Positions 56,381 through 64,000 of a stretch of DNA of 64,000 bases are shown here, one piece after another. Both the position numbers and the translations under genes were made by a program. The number at the start of each line of letters is the position of its first letter. Position 1 is the first letter of the stretch. Under the pieces are notes generated by a model, which ran no database searches, was not told the DNA's origin, and was given only the letters and a program-made list of their open reading frames with translations. Source of the stretch: Methylobacterium terricola (GTDB lineage Bacteria > Pseudomonadota > Alphaproteobacteria > Rhizobiales > Beijerinckiaceae); the NCBI RefSeq assembly GCF_006151805.1, contig NZ_VDDA01000002.1:585436-649435 (forward strand), in the 5' to 3' direction.

Positions 56381-56477
56381 GCTCTCTGATTTTGCCGCAT
56401 TTTCTTCGACGAACCGGTCTCCGCGTCGTCGGGAAATGCTCCAGTCGCTCCCGTCTCGTCCAGGGTTTCACACCACC

Positions 56478-58532
56478 ATGGCGCAGTCCGCCTCCGCGCC
56501 GGCCCTTGCCCGGCAAACCGCCCCGCCGGTGCCAAATGCCGGGCTCGGCCGCTTCGTCGGCCTCCTCGGGGCCGTGTGTCTCGTCGTCTTCCTCGCGGCC
56601 TTCCCGCACGTCGTCACCAGCCAGTATTATATTCACCTGCTGGTGGTGATCGCGATCTACGCGATCCTGATCCTCGGCCTCGACATCGTGGTCGGCTATA
56701 CCGGCCAGGTCTCGCTGGGCCATGCCGGCCTGTTCGGCATCGGCGCCTACGCGGCGGCCGTCCTGTTCCTCAAGTTCAAGCTCGGCCTGTGGGTCGGGCT
56801 CGTCGCCGGCATCGGCGTGACGGCGGCCTTCGGGTTGCTGCTGGCGATCCCGGCGCTGCGGGTCAGCGGGCCGTACCTCGCCATGGTGACGCTCGCCTTC
56901 GGCACCATCATCCAGATCTTCATCAACGAGATGACCGATCTGACCAATGGCCCGCTGGGCATCACCCTGCCGCCGGCCCGCGTCCTCGACTTCTCGCTGA
57001 TCGGCATGCAGGCGCCCTGGGGGGCCGCCGGCCGCAAGCTCGAATTCTACTATCTCGTCTGCGCCTGCCTGCTCGCCACCATTCTGGTGGTGAACCGGGT
57101 GGTGCGGTCGCCCTTCGGCCGCGCCTTCGAGGCCCTGCGCGATTCGCCGATCGCCTGCGACTGCATGGGCGTCAGCGTCTACCGCTACAAGGTCTACGCC
57201 TTCGTGATCTCGGCGGCGCTCGCCGGCCTCGCCGGCGCGCTGTTCGCCTGGTCGGAGCGCTACGTCGCGCCGAACTCCTACGGCTTCGAGCTGACGGTGC
57301 TGTTCCTGCTCGCCGTCACCATGGGCGGCCGCAAGTCGCGCTCCGGCCCGCTGATCGGCGCCGCCATCATCGTCATGATGCCGAACATCCTGGCCGATAT
57401 CGGCCTCGTGCGGATCATGGCCGGCATCATCGCCGCGCTGGCCGTCGTCGTGGTCGGCCTCGCCTTCCTGCGCCGCCAGGACAACCGGATGACCCTCCTC
57501 ATCCCGGGCGCGCTCTGCCTCGCCTTCTTCCCGGCGACGCTGGCGATGGACTCGGTGACGGATTTCCGCCTCACCGTCTTCGGCCTGATGATCCTGTTCG
57601 TGGTCTATTACCTGCCGGACGGCATCGTCGGCTTCTTGCGCGAGAAGCTGCCCTTCCTGCGCCCGGCCCATACCGGCGCCACCCAGGAGCTCGCCGCCTC
57701 CGGCGAGGCGCTCAACCGGCAGGGCGGCCGCTCCGGCGCCGATCCGCTGCTGAAGGTCGAGCGGGTGCTGATGCAGTTCGGCGGCCTCAAGGCCCTCAAC
57801 GAGGTCGACCTCGCGGTGCGGCCGGGCACGATCCACGGGCTGATCGGCCCGAACGGCTCGGGCAAGAGCACGATGATGAACGTGCTCACCGGCATCTACA
57901 AGCCGACCGCCGGCGGCGTCTCGCTCGCCACCGGCACGGATGCGGTGAAGCGCCTCGACGGTCGCACGCCGTCCGAGATCGCCCTGTCGGGCGTCGCCCG
58001 CACCTTCCAGAACGTCCAGCTCTTCCGCGAGATGACCGCGCTGGAGAACGTGCTGGTCGGCCTGCACCACAGCTTCCAGGGCACGCTGTTCGACGCGATC
58101 CTCGGCACCCCGCGCCGCCGGCGCGAGGAGCGCGAGGCCAGGGCCCGCGCCATGGCGATCCTGGACTTCGTGGGCTTAGGCTCGCTCGCCCAGGTCGAGG
58201 CCCGCAACCTGCCCTACGGCAAGCAGCGCCTCCTCGAGATCGGACGCGCCCTGGCGCTCGATCCGGTGCTGCTCCTCCTCGACGAGCCGGCGGCGGGCCT
58301 CACCGCCCCCGACATCGCCGAGCTGACCCTGATCATCCGCAAGATCCGCGACGCCGGCATCACGGTGATCCTGATCGAGCATCACATGGACGTGGTGATG
58401 GGGCTGTGCGACCGGGTGAGCGTGCTCGATTTCGGCCACAAGATCGCCGAGGGCGGCGCCCGCGAGGTCCAGTCCGACCCCAAGGTCATCGAAGCCTATC
58501 TCGGCAGCCCGGTTGCCGACGCCGCGGAGTAG
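56478..58532 (+). CDS. livM-livG: Fused LivM permease and LivG ATP-binding protein
   Basis: A 684-residue protein combining two liv components. Residues about 20-385 are a LivM-type permease with about ten helices (IVVGYTGQVSLGHAGLFGIG, ALRVSGPYLAMVTLAFGTII, FEALRDSPIACDCMGVSVYR). After a linker (about 385-420) comes a LivG-type ATPase: Walker A GPNGSGKST (about 457), Q-loop in VARTFQNVQLFREMTALENV, signature NLPYGKQRLLEIGRAL, Walker B LLLLDEPAAGL (about 597), H-loop in ILIEHHMDVVM. There is no stop between the parts. The start could also be ATG 56436, adding 14 residues. LivF follows after 4 bp. Confidence 0.94.
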   Translation: MAQSASAPALARQTAPPVPNAGLGRFVGLLGAVCLVVFLAAFPHVVTSQYYIHLLVVIAIYAILILGLDIVVGYTGQVSLGHAGLFGIGAYAAAVLFLKFKLGLWVGLVAGIGVTAAFGLLLAIPALRVSGPYLAMVTLAFGTIIQIFINEMTDLTNGPLGITLPPARVLDFSLIGMQAPWGAAGRKLEFYYLVCACLLATILVVNRVVRSPFGRAFEALRDSPIACDCMGVSVYRYKVYAFVISAALAGLAGALFAWSERYVAPNSYGFELTVLFLLAVTMGGRKSRSGPLIGAAIIVMMPNILADIGLVRIMAGIIAALAVVVVGLAFLRRQDNRMTLLIPGALCLAFFPATLAMDSVTDFRLTVFGLMILFVVYYLPDGIVGFLREKLPFLRPAHTGATQELAASGEALNRQGGRSGADPLLKVERVLMQFGGLKALNEVDLAVRPGTIHGLIGPNGSGKSTMMNVLTGIYKPTAGGVSLATGTDAVKRLDGRTPSEIALSGVARTFQNVQLFREMTALENVLVGLHHSFQGTLFDAILGTPRRRREEREARARAMAILDFVGLGSLAQVEARNLPYGKQRLLEIGRALALDPVLLLLDEPAAGLTAPDIAELTLIIRKIRDAGITVILIEHHMDVVMGLCDRVSVLDFGHKIAEGGAREVQSDPKVIEAYLGSPVADAAE

Positions 58533-58536
58533 AGAG

Positions 58537-59259
58537 ATGCTCGATGTCAGCGGCCTGTCGGCCGGCTACGGCCAGATCGAGGTCCTCCACGGCCTCACCT
58601 TCACGGTCCCGAAGGGCCAGGTCGTCACCCTGATCGGCTCCAACGGGGCCGGCAAGACCACGACGATGCGGGCGCTCTCCGGCATGATCAAGCCGCGCGC
58701 CGGCTCGATCAAGCTCAACGGGCGCGAGATCGGCGGCCTGGAGAGCCACGATGTCGCCCGCACCGGCCTTGCCCACTCGCCCGAGGGGCGGCGGGTCTTC
58801 CCGACCCTCTCGGTCGAGGACAACCTGACCCTCGGCGCCTTCCCGCGCCTCACCGGATCGCGGCCGAAGGGCGACGTCAACGCCGACCGGGAGCGGGCCT
58901 ACACCCTGTTCCCGCGCCTGCGCGAGCGCCGCACCCAGCTCGCCGGCACCCTGTCGGGCGGCGAGCAGCAGATGCTCGCCATGGGCCGGGCGCTGATGCT
59001 GCGTCCGGAGATCCTGCTCCTCGACGAGCCCTCGATGGGCCTCGCGCCGAAGCTGGTCGAGGAGGTGTTCCGCATCATCCGCCGGCTCAAGGAGGAGCAG
59101 GTGACGATGCTGCTCGTCGAGCAGTTCGCCATGGCGGCGTTGGGCGTCGCCGACCACGCCTACGTGCTGGAGAACGGCCGCATCCGTTTCCAGGGACCGG
59201 CGGCGCAGCTGCGCAACGATCCCCAGGTGCGGGCGGCGTATCTCGGCGGCGGTCATTGA
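58537..59259 (+). CDS. livF: ABC transporter ATP-binding protein LivF
   Basis: A 240-residue ATPase that pairs with the LivG domain of the preceding fusion. Walker A GSNGAGKTTT (Lys40), Q-loop and the LivF-type AHSPEGRRVFPTLSVEDNLT, signature LSGGEQQMLAMGRALM, Walker B ILLLDEPSMGLAP and H-loop region MLLVEQF are all present. The GGAG site just upstream overlaps the end of the fusion gene. A stem-loop follows the stop. Confidence 0.96.
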   Translation: MLDVSGLSAGYGQIEVLHGLTFTVPKGQVVTLIGSNGAGKTTTMRALSGMIKPRAGSIKLNGREIGGLESHDVARTGLAHSPEGRRVFPTLSVEDNLTLGAFPRLTGSRPKGDVNADRERAYTLFPRLRERRTQLAGTLSGGEQQMLAMGRALMLRPEILLLDEPSMGLAPKLVEEVFRIIRRLKEEQVTMLLVEQFAMAALGVADHAYVLENGRIRFQGPAAQLRNDPQVRAAYLGGGH

Positions 59260-59262
59260 GGC

Positions 59263-59307
59263 GTCGGACCGGCGGGGCGACGTGGCGTCATCGCCGGTTC
59301 ATCCGAC
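59263..59307 (+). terminator. Stem-loop after livF
   Basis: GTCGGA and CCGGCG (59263-59274) pair with CGCCGG (59292-59297) and TCCGAC (59302-59307), leaving a 4-nt bulge and a 17-nt loop, 3 bp after the livF stop. Only a short mixed pyrimidine run follows, so it is a weak terminator candidate. Confidence 0.35.
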
Positions 59308-59347
59308 TTCGCTCATCGGGTGCCGGACACGGAATCGGGAGAGTGCC

Positions 59348-59566
59348 GTGAAGTCGTTATTTGCGAGCGCCGCCTTGTTCGCCATCGCGGGCGCTTCGCC
59401 GGCCTGGGCCATGGGGAACCCGGCCTCGGCCTATTGCACCTCGGTCGGCGGGCGCCTGGAAATTCGCAAGGAGGCCAAGGGCGAGGCAGGCTATTGTCAT
59501 CTCCCCGACGGCCGCGTCGTCGAGGAATGGCAGCTGTTCCGCGCGGCGAACAGGGCGAAGAACTGA
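59348..59566 (+). CDS. Small DUF333 lipoprotein-like protein
   Basis: A 72-residue exported protein. A signal sequence (about 1-21, KSLFASAALFAIAGASPAWA) precedes the DUF333 domain: NPASAYCTSVGGRLEIRKEA and AGYCHLPDGRVVEEWQLFRA, with the two conserved Cys. It starts at GTG 59348 after a GGGAGAG site. There is no lipobox Cys at the cleavage site. Its stop codon overlaps the left end of the palindromic element copy 2. Function of DUF333 is not established. Confidence 0.8.
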   Translation: MKSLFASAALFAIAGASPAWAMGNPASAYCTSVGGRLEIRKEAKGEAGYCHLPDGRVVEEWQLFRAANRAKN

Positions 59567-59650
59567 TACCGCCGCGCCTTCGAACGGGCGTCGGCGTTGA
59601 TGCGCCGGACGCCTTGGCATCGACACGTCGATGCCAAGGCGCGAGGGTAT
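59566..59650 (-). repeat. MITE-like palindromic element, copy 2
   Basis: An 85-bp copy of the element at 12340-12457 in opposite orientation, with terminal inverted repeats ATACCGCCGCGCCTT and AAGGCGCGAGGGTAT and the same internal palindrome built on CTTGGCATCGAC. It begins at the last base of the DUF333 stop codon, so it may act as that gene's terminator. Confidence 0.7.
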
Positions 59651-59928
59651 GAGAGACAGCTCGGCTCGCTCGACACTCACCGATATCATCCCGTCACCCT
59701 GGGGCCGCGAAAGCGGAACCCGGGAACCGTAATCGCAGGCGGCTCGAGAGGAGGCGGCCCGCGATCCGCGTTCTTCCCCGACGGCGGCGGATGGGGATCC
59801 CAGGCGCCCGGCTTCGCCGGGCCCCGGGACGACGTGATGGGTTCTCGATCTACGACGGGTAGAGCGCGGCATTGCCGGCGGGATCCGCCGATTGCCCGCA
59901 TCGGTTCCGAGACGCGGGAGGCAGGCCG
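59651..59928. other. Intergenic palindrome-containing spacer
   Basis: The 278 bp between the element and the phytase-like gene contain a GCCCGG/CCGGGC hairpin with loop CTTCG around 59808-59824 but no coding signal. It is likely the 3' region of the convergent phytase-like gene. Confidence 0.4.
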
Positions 59929-61281
59929 TCACTTCGCCTTCAGGAACTCCCCCACCTCCAGCAGCACGAACTCGTTGTCGTCGACCTTGTGCGGGTCGCG
60001 GCTCGCCGAGAACGGCAGGTTGTTGTCGTTGCCGACGATGATGTGGGTGTCGTCGACCTTGTCGACGTTCTCGATGGTCCAGAACGGCATGGCGAGCACC
60101 CCGTCGGTCAGCGGCTTGCGCGCCCTCTTGTTCGGATCGGCGATGCGCATCAGGTCGATGAAGCCGATCTTGCGCACCGGACCGCCCTGGTTGGCGTCGG
60201 TCATCTCGATCTTGGTGACGCGCTTGAACTTTGCCGGGACCGAGAAGCAATCCGGCCCCTTCTGGCCCGCCGGGCAGGCGCGGTCCGCGGTACCCTCGCC
60301 GTCGTCGCGCTCGATGATCAGGCCGGTCGTGCCGTCGATCAGGTTGAAGTCGCCGATGGCGTTGCCGGCCTGCTCCAGCGGGTAGAGCCAGGAACGGCCG
60401 GTCCAGGTCTCCGCCTTGGTGTCGAATTCGAGGATGCGCAACACCTCGCGGCCGTCGCGCGTCTCGAACGCCTTCGCGTCGGCGTTCCAGAGCGGGCCTT
60501 CGAGCAGGGCGTAGAGCCGGCTGCCGTCGGGCGACGCCGCCATGCCCTCGAAGCCCTTGGAGCGGCGGGCGTTGAATGACACCGGGCCGCCCGGCATCGC
60601 CGGCGTCGTCACCGCCGGATTGTCGGGGGAGCGAACGGGCTTGCCGTCGGCCAGGGTCTCGACCACCGCCTCGATCTTGCCGCTGCGGTCGGCCTTGATG
60701 AGGAACGGGCCGAACTCATCGCCGATCCAGATCGTGTCGCCGACGAACTGGACGCTCTCGGGGTCGAAGTCGCTGCCGGTGAGGTAGCGGCTGTCGGTCG
60801 CCTCGTTGGCGATGCGGAACGGCACCTTCTTGTCCGGATCGCGCAGGAAGATCGTCTCCAGCCGCTCGACGCCGCCCTTGTCGAAGTCGATCCGGTAATG
60901 GTTGAGGTAGAGCATCGAATCGGGAGAGCCGGCCTTGGTGCCGAAGCCGTTATCGGTCAGCACCCAGTAGGTCCCGTCCGGCATGCGCTTGATGCCGGAA
61001 TGGCCCTGGAGCGGCTGGCCCTTGAGCGGCAGCTTGAGGCTGGTGGCACGGCCCATCGACTGGGCCTCGACGGTGCCGACAGCCTCGACCCGCCGGCCGG
61101 TGGTGAACTTGCCAGGCGTCGCGAAATCCTTCGGCGCATCGGCCGGCAGCGGCGCGACGCTCTCGGCCGGCAGCACGGCGTGGCCGGCGAGGGTGGCGGG
61201 AAAGGCCTTCGGCTCCTGAGCGAGAGCGGCGGACGCGCCCGACAGCAGGAGCGCGAGGGCGAGGAGAGAACGGCGCGGCAT
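59929..61281 (-). CDS. Exported esterase-like protein of the phytase-like family
   Basis: A 450-residue periplasmic protein. A signal peptide covers about 1-21 (RRSLLALALLLSGASAALAQ). The body matches the esterase-like-activity-of-phytase family: GHSGIKRMPDGTYWVLTDNG, GSDFDPESVQFVGDTIWIGD, EFGPFLIKADRSGKI, GFEGMAASPDGSRLYALLEG and IVGNDNNLPFSASRDPHKVD, a beta-propeller pattern. Family members are thought to be phosphatases/esterases, but activity on phytate is not shown. Start ATG 61281; the frame extends 15 codons upstream. Confidence 0.87.
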   Translation of the reverse strand: MPRRSLLALALLLSGASAALAQEPKAFPATLAGHAVLPAESVAPLPADAPKDFATPGKFTTGRRVEAVGTVEAQSMGRATSLKLPLKGQPLQGHSGIKRMPDGTYWVLTDNGFGTKAGSPDSMLYLNHYRIDFDKGGVERLETIFLRDPDKKVPFRIANEATDSRYLTGSDFDPESVQFVGDTIWIGDEFGPFLIKADRSGKIEAVVETLADGKPVRSPDNPAVTTPAMPGGPVSFNARRSKGFEGMAASPDGSRLYALLEGPLWNADAKAFETRDGREVLRILEFDTKAETWTGRSWLYPLEQAGNAIGDFNLIDGTTGLIIERDDGEGTADRACPAGQKGPDCFSVPAKFKRVTKIEMTDANQGGPVRKIGFIDLMRIADPNKRARKPLTDGVLAMPFWTIENVDKVDDTHIIVGNDNNLPFSASRDPHKVDDNEFVLLEVGEFLKAK

Positions 61282-61384
61282 GGGATCCTCAGCGGATGAG
61301 CGCGGCCGTTCTGGCGCACGCCCCATGTCAACGGAGTGACGACCCGCCGTCTTTCCGACCCTGCGGGCCCGAATCCGCCCCGCC

Positions 61385-63058
61385 TCAGCCGTGATGCGGC
61401 TCGCCCGGGGCCGGCATCGGCCGGACGCCGCGATCGAGGGCGGCGCGGATCCGGTCGGCGAGCTCGGCCTTGCGGTAGGGCTTGCCGAGCACGTCCATGG
61501 TCGGGACGGTCGGCCCGTCCGCCACCAGATCCTCGTTGTAGTCGGTGGTCAGCAGCACCGGCAGGTTCGGCCGCAGGGCCTGCGCCCGTTCGGCCAGGAT
61601 CAGGCCGTTGACGCTGCCCGGCATCACGATGTCGGAGAACAGAAGGTCGATCCGCTCCCCGCGCTCCAGGATCCGCAACGCCTCGGTGCCGTCGCGGGCC
61701 GACAGCACGTGATAGCCGAGGCTGTCGAGGTATTCGCGGGCGAGCGCCCGGACGTCGTCGCTGTCCTCGACCAGCAGCACGGTCTCGTCGCCGCGCCGCA
61801 GGACCGCCGTCTGCTCGGCCGGCTCGTCCTCGACGGCCGCCCCGGATCCGGCCGGGAACAGCATCGTGATCGTGGTGCCGCCCGCCCCCTCCCCGGTCTT
61901 CCGCCGGCTCTCGATCTCGAGCCGGCCGCGGGATTGCTGCACGAAGCCGTGCGCCATCGCGAGCCCGAGGCCGGTTCCCTTGCCGGGGCCCTTGGTCGAG
62001 AAGAACGGCTCGGTCGCCCGCTCGGCGACGTGGGGCGGCATTCCCTCCCCCTCGTCGCGGATCCGCAGGGCCACGTAGTCGCCGGGCGGCAGGGTGCGGG
62101 CCTCCCCGGTCCCGTCGAGGTGGACGGAGGCGGTCGAGATCGTCACCGTACCGCCCGCCGGCATCGCGTCGCGGGCGTTGATGAGCACGTTGAGGAGCGC
62201 CATCTCCAGATTGGTGCGGTCGAGGGTGACTGCCGGCAGCCGCGGGGTCAGGTCGAGACGGATCGAGACGGTGCTGCCGAGCGTGCTCTCGGCTACCTCG
62301 GCGAGATTGAGCACGAGGGCGTTGAGGTTGAGCGAGCGCGGCTCGAGCCGCGCCTTGCGGGCGAAGGACAGGAGCTGCTTCGTCAGCTTGGCACCGCGCT
62401 CCGCCGCGCCGGCCGCGTTGGCGAGCTGGCGTTGCGTCCGCTCACCGGTCACCGAGCCGCGTGCCAGTTCGAGGTTGCCGGAGACGACCTGCAGGAGGTT
62501 GTTGAAGTCGTGGGCGAGGCCGGCGGTGAGCTGGCCGATCGCCTCCATCTTCTGCGCCTGGCGGAACGCCTGCTCCGACACCCGGCGACGGGTCACGTCG
62601 AGCTGCGAGGCGAAGAAGTAGACGATCTCGCCCGCGGCGTCGAAGACCGGGCCGATGAAGATGCCGTTCCAGAACGGCGAGCCGTCGCGCTTGTAGTTGA
62701 GAATCTCGGTCGCGATCGCCCGGCGCTCCTCGACCGCCCGGCGCAACTCCGCCACGGTCTCCCGGCTGGTCTCGGGGCCCTGCAGGAAGCGGCAGTTGCG
62801 GCCGATCAGCTCGGATTCGGCATAGCCGGTGAGGTCCTGGAACGCCCGGTTGGCGAAGACGATCGGATTGTCGGGCCGGCGCGGATCCGTCAGGATCATC
62901 GGCATGCGGGTCATCTCGATCGCGGCGAAGAACACGCTGCCGCGGTCGTCGAGGCCCGGCTCGCGGATCACCGCCGATTTCAGATGCGCGTAGGAGGGGG
63001 CCTCCGCGGCGTGGTGGGCGTCCGGAACCGGCGACCCGGCCTTGTCGTCGTCGCTCAC
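61385..63058 (-). CDS. LOV-domain blue-light histidine kinase with C-terminal receiver
   Basis: A 557-residue hybrid sensor. The LOV/PAS domain (about 40-155) contains GRNCRFLQG with the photoactive Cys89 that forms the FMN adduct. The kinase core has the phospho-acceptor His183 in GLAHDFNNLLQVVSGN, N-box NVLINARDAMPAGG, G1 RIRDEGEGM and G2 GKGTGLGLAMAHGF. The C-terminal receiver has VLLVEDSDDVR, the phosphorylatable Asp476 in LLFSDIVMPG and Lys526 in LGKPYRK. There are no membrane segments. I chose GTG 63058 because AGGTGG precedes it; ATG 63103 is a weaker alternative. The output partner is not adjacent. Confidence 0.93.
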   Translation of the reverse strand: MSDDDKAGSPVPDAHHAAEAPSYAHLKSAVIREPGLDDRGSVFFAAIEMTRMPMILTDPRRPDNPIVFANRAFQDLTGYAESELIGRNCRFLQGPETSRETVAELRRAVEERRAIATEILNYKRDGSPFWNGIFIGPVFDAAGEIVYFFASQLDVTRRRVSEQAFRQAQKMEAIGQLTAGLAHDFNNLLQVVSGNLELARGSVTGERTQRQLANAAGAAERGAKLTKQLLSFARKARLEPRSLNLNALVLNLAEVAESTLGSTVSIRLDLTPRLPAVTLDRTNLEMALLNVLINARDAMPAGGTVTISTASVHLDGTGEARTLPPGDYVALRIRDEGEGMPPHVAERATEPFFSTKGPGKGTGLGLAMAHGFVQQSRGRLEIESRRKTGEGAGGTTITMLFPAGSGAAVEDEPAEQTAVLRRGDETVLLVEDSDDVRALAREYLDSLGYHVLSARDGTEALRILERGERIDLLFSDIVMPGSVNGLILAERAQALRPNLPVLLTTDYNEDLVADGPTVPTMDVLGKPYRKAELADRIRAALDRGVRPMPAPGEPHHG

Positions 63059-63282
63059 ACCGCCACCTGGCTCGCCATCCGCCACCCCGCCGGTGCCGGC
63101 CATCCCTATGGCACGACAATGGGGCGGAAGATGAGATCGCGCAAGGCCTTCCCCCTCCCCCGAGCCTTCCCGTCCCAGGGCCTGCGTCGCGGTTCCGCCG
63201 ACGGAGAGTGGCGGCCCGGGGCACCGGCCCGATCGGGGAAACAGGCCCTTCCAAGAAACTCGGCCATCCGGCACGAACGGCC

Positions 63283-63311
63283 TTGCGGCCCCCGGAAGCC
63301 CTCGCTATAAG
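63283..63311 (+). promoter_or_regulatory. Predicted promoter of tRNA-Pro
   Basis: TTGCGG (63283-63288) and TATAAG (63306-63311) with 17-bp spacing, 28 bp upstream of the first tRNA-Pro. Confidence 0.5.
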
Positions 63312-63339
63312 CCCCCTCGTCGGCCACGGGCCGGCCGTT

Positions 63340-63416
63340 CGGAGTGTAGCGCAGTCTGGTAGCGCACCACGTTCGGGACGTGGGGGTCGCAGGTTCAAAT
63401 CCTGCCACTCCGACCA
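63340..63416 (+). tRNA. tRNA-Pro(CGG), copy 1
   Basis: A 77-nt tRNA with encoded CCA. Acceptor CGGAGTG pairs with CACTCCG, anticodon stem CCACG/CGTGG encloses TTCGGGA with anticodon CGG (reads CCG), and the T-arm has GCAGG/CCTGC around TTCAAAT. The discriminator is A at 63413. Confidence 0.97.
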
Positions 63417-63504
63417 GCGCTCTCCCGAGCTCTGTGTCATCCCGAGATCAAACAACATCTGCAAAGGTGTTGTGACAAGACCAAGCGAGTGCCTTCGGGC
63501 GCGT

Positions 63505-63581
63505 CGGAGTGTAGCGCAGTCTGGTAGCGCACCACGTTCGGGACGTGGGGGTCGCAGGTTCAAATCCTGCCACTCCGACCA
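63505..63581 (+). tRNA. tRNA-Pro(CGG), copy 2
   Basis: Identical over all 77 nt to the copy at 63340-63416; 88 bp of unrelated sequence separates them. Tandem duplication or target-site duplication by an integrating element are both possible. Confidence 0.97.
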
Positions 63582-63623
63582 TTTCTCCCTAGGGGGAATG
63601 CGTCTTCCCGATATCCAGCCTGG

Positions 63624-63691
63624 GGCCCGGCCACAGGTTCGTGCAAAAGTCGGCATTCAAGGCCCGGCCACATGTTTCGGCCACAGGTTCG
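63624..63691. repeat. Short direct repeats between tRNA-Pro and integrase remnant
   Basis: GCCCGGCCACAGGTTCG occurs at 63625-63641, and pieces of it recur as GGCCCGGCCACA (63661-63672) and CGGCCACAGGTTCGATCCC (63678-63696). The last resembles a tRNA T-arm with one mismatch. They may be att-site remnants. Confidence 0.4.
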
Positions 63692-63697
63692 ATCCCG

Positions 63698-63808
63698 TCA
63701 GGCCGCTCTCTTCTTGCGCTTGCCGCCAAGGGCCGCCCGGGCCCCTTCCATGTGGCTCGACGAGTGGTGCCCGAACCGGCGCTCGATCATCTCGACCGTC
63801 ATGCCTAA
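63698..63808 (-). pseudogene. C-terminal remnant of a tyrosine-recombinase integrase
   Basis: The last 36 codons of a frame read LGMTVEMIERRFGHHSSSHM and end GKRKKRAA. In many alphaproteobacterial phage-type integrases the C-terminus has an L-G-M-[ST]-V-E-M-[IL]-E-x-x-Y-G-H-H pattern, where Y is the catalytic nucleophile. Here that position is Phe (codon TTC at 63775-63773). Upstream the frame is cut by insertion-sequence sequence at about 63809. Both the truncation and the Phe argue that it is dead. Its position next to tRNA-Pro fits a former integration site. The assignment rests on motif recall from a short stretch. Confidence 0.5.
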
Positions 63809-63839
63809 TCGGCCCCCACGAGGTGGTCCAAGTTGAAAG

Positions 63840-64000
63840 TTAGTGCAGTGTCGGCGTTTGCTCCACGGGTAGCTTGACCGGCGGAGCCGGTCGGGTGAGC
63901 GCAGCCGGCCAAGCGGGCAAGCCTGGCACGAACACCTCCGGGGCCGGGGGTCGGTAGCCCAGCGCGCCGTGCGGGCGCACCCCATTGTAGTGCCGTCGCC
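63840..64000 (-). mobile_element. IS3-family transposase (OrfB) C-terminal part, cut by window edge
   Basis: On the minus strand, codons from 63998 to the TAA at 63842-63840 encode RRHYNGVRPHGALGYRPPAP followed by EVFVPGLPAWP and LPVEQTPTLH. The H-Y-N-x-x-R-P-H-x-x-L-G-Y-R-P-P-A-P pattern is the C-terminal end of IS3-family DDE transposases (integrase core domain). The N-terminal part lies beyond 64000. The insertion-sequence end is probably between 63809 and 63839, where a GGTGGTCC-type sequence lies; I cannot place it exactly. Confidence 0.8.

Noticed and set aside
55296..58070. A 924-codon minus-strand frame opposite the liv genes
   Set aside because: Antisense to four well-defined transporter parts, and no recognisable motif.
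63678..63696. tRNA fragment in the repeat region
   Set aside because: Only a T-arm-like stretch; no acceptor, D- or anticodon arm, so not a tRNA gene.

Overview
This is a GC-rich (roughly 70%) stretch of alphaproteobacterial chromosome. Gene content (MinCDE, HrcA, a transglutaminase-like cysteine peptidase under CtrA-type boxes, a LOV histidine kinase, GltB/GltD, a liv transporter with fused subunits) and short palindromic interspersed repeats suggest a Methylobacterium-type member of the Hyphomicrobiales. The genus is an inference, not something a single marker proves. No rRNA, CRISPR array, replication origin or intact prophage was seen.

Layout: 1-4.9 kb holds a histidine-rich secreted protein, the heat-shock repressor hrcA, an orphan SF2 helicase and a TerB-like (DUF533) membrane protein. 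5.0-7.6 kb is minCDE plus an unknown gene behind a strong hairpin. 7.6-14.5 kb has a chemotaxis receptor, a DUF350/DUF1190/ATP-grasp operon, a membrane-protein remnant cut by a small palindromic element, a DMT transporter and a Gfo/Idh/MocA oxidoreductase. 15.0-27.1 kb is an exopolysaccharide locus: two GT4 glycosyltransferases, a WecG-type transferase, a beta-helix protein, a Wzc-like chain-length protein, a Wzy-like polymerase/ligase, a Wzx-like flippase, a FemAB-like acyltransferase and a polysaccharide deacetylase. Its two main arms diverge from about 25.0-25.3 kb, where there is a 22-bp perfect palindrome and direct repeats.

27.3-40.8 kb is mixed housekeeping and accessory content: Lrp/AsnC regulator, folC, a TerB/amidotransferase/LrgA/LrgB operon, tRNA-Thr(CGT), a spermidine-synthase-like protein, an AraC regulator, a Bcr/CflA exporter, the CtrA-box-preceded cysteine peptidase and a DUF459 SGNH hydrolase. 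41.1-53.7 kb has a TonB-dependent siderophore receptor, the glutamate synthase genes gltB and gltD with a glutathione-transferase gene between them, a threonine aldolase and a proline-rich periplasmic protein. 54.1-59.3 kb is a branched-chain amino-acid (liv) ABC operon in which permease LivM and ATPase LivG are one polypeptide. 59.3-63.1 kb has a DUF333 protein, a phytase-like esterase and a LOV blue-light histidine kinase with a fused receiver.

The right edge (63.3-64.0 kb) carries two identical tRNA-Pro(CGG) genes, an integrase C-terminal remnant and the 3' end of an IS3-family transposase, which looks like the decayed edge of an integrated element.

Functional themes: the EPS locus makes, modifies, flips and polymerises a surface polysaccharide; minCDE and the cysteine peptidase carry CtrA-like sites, hinting at cell-cycle control; the glt and liv loci serve nitrogen assimilation and amino-acid import. 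Most starts were chosen from ribosome-binding sites and family lengths; all assignments are from reading the sequence, with no database search.
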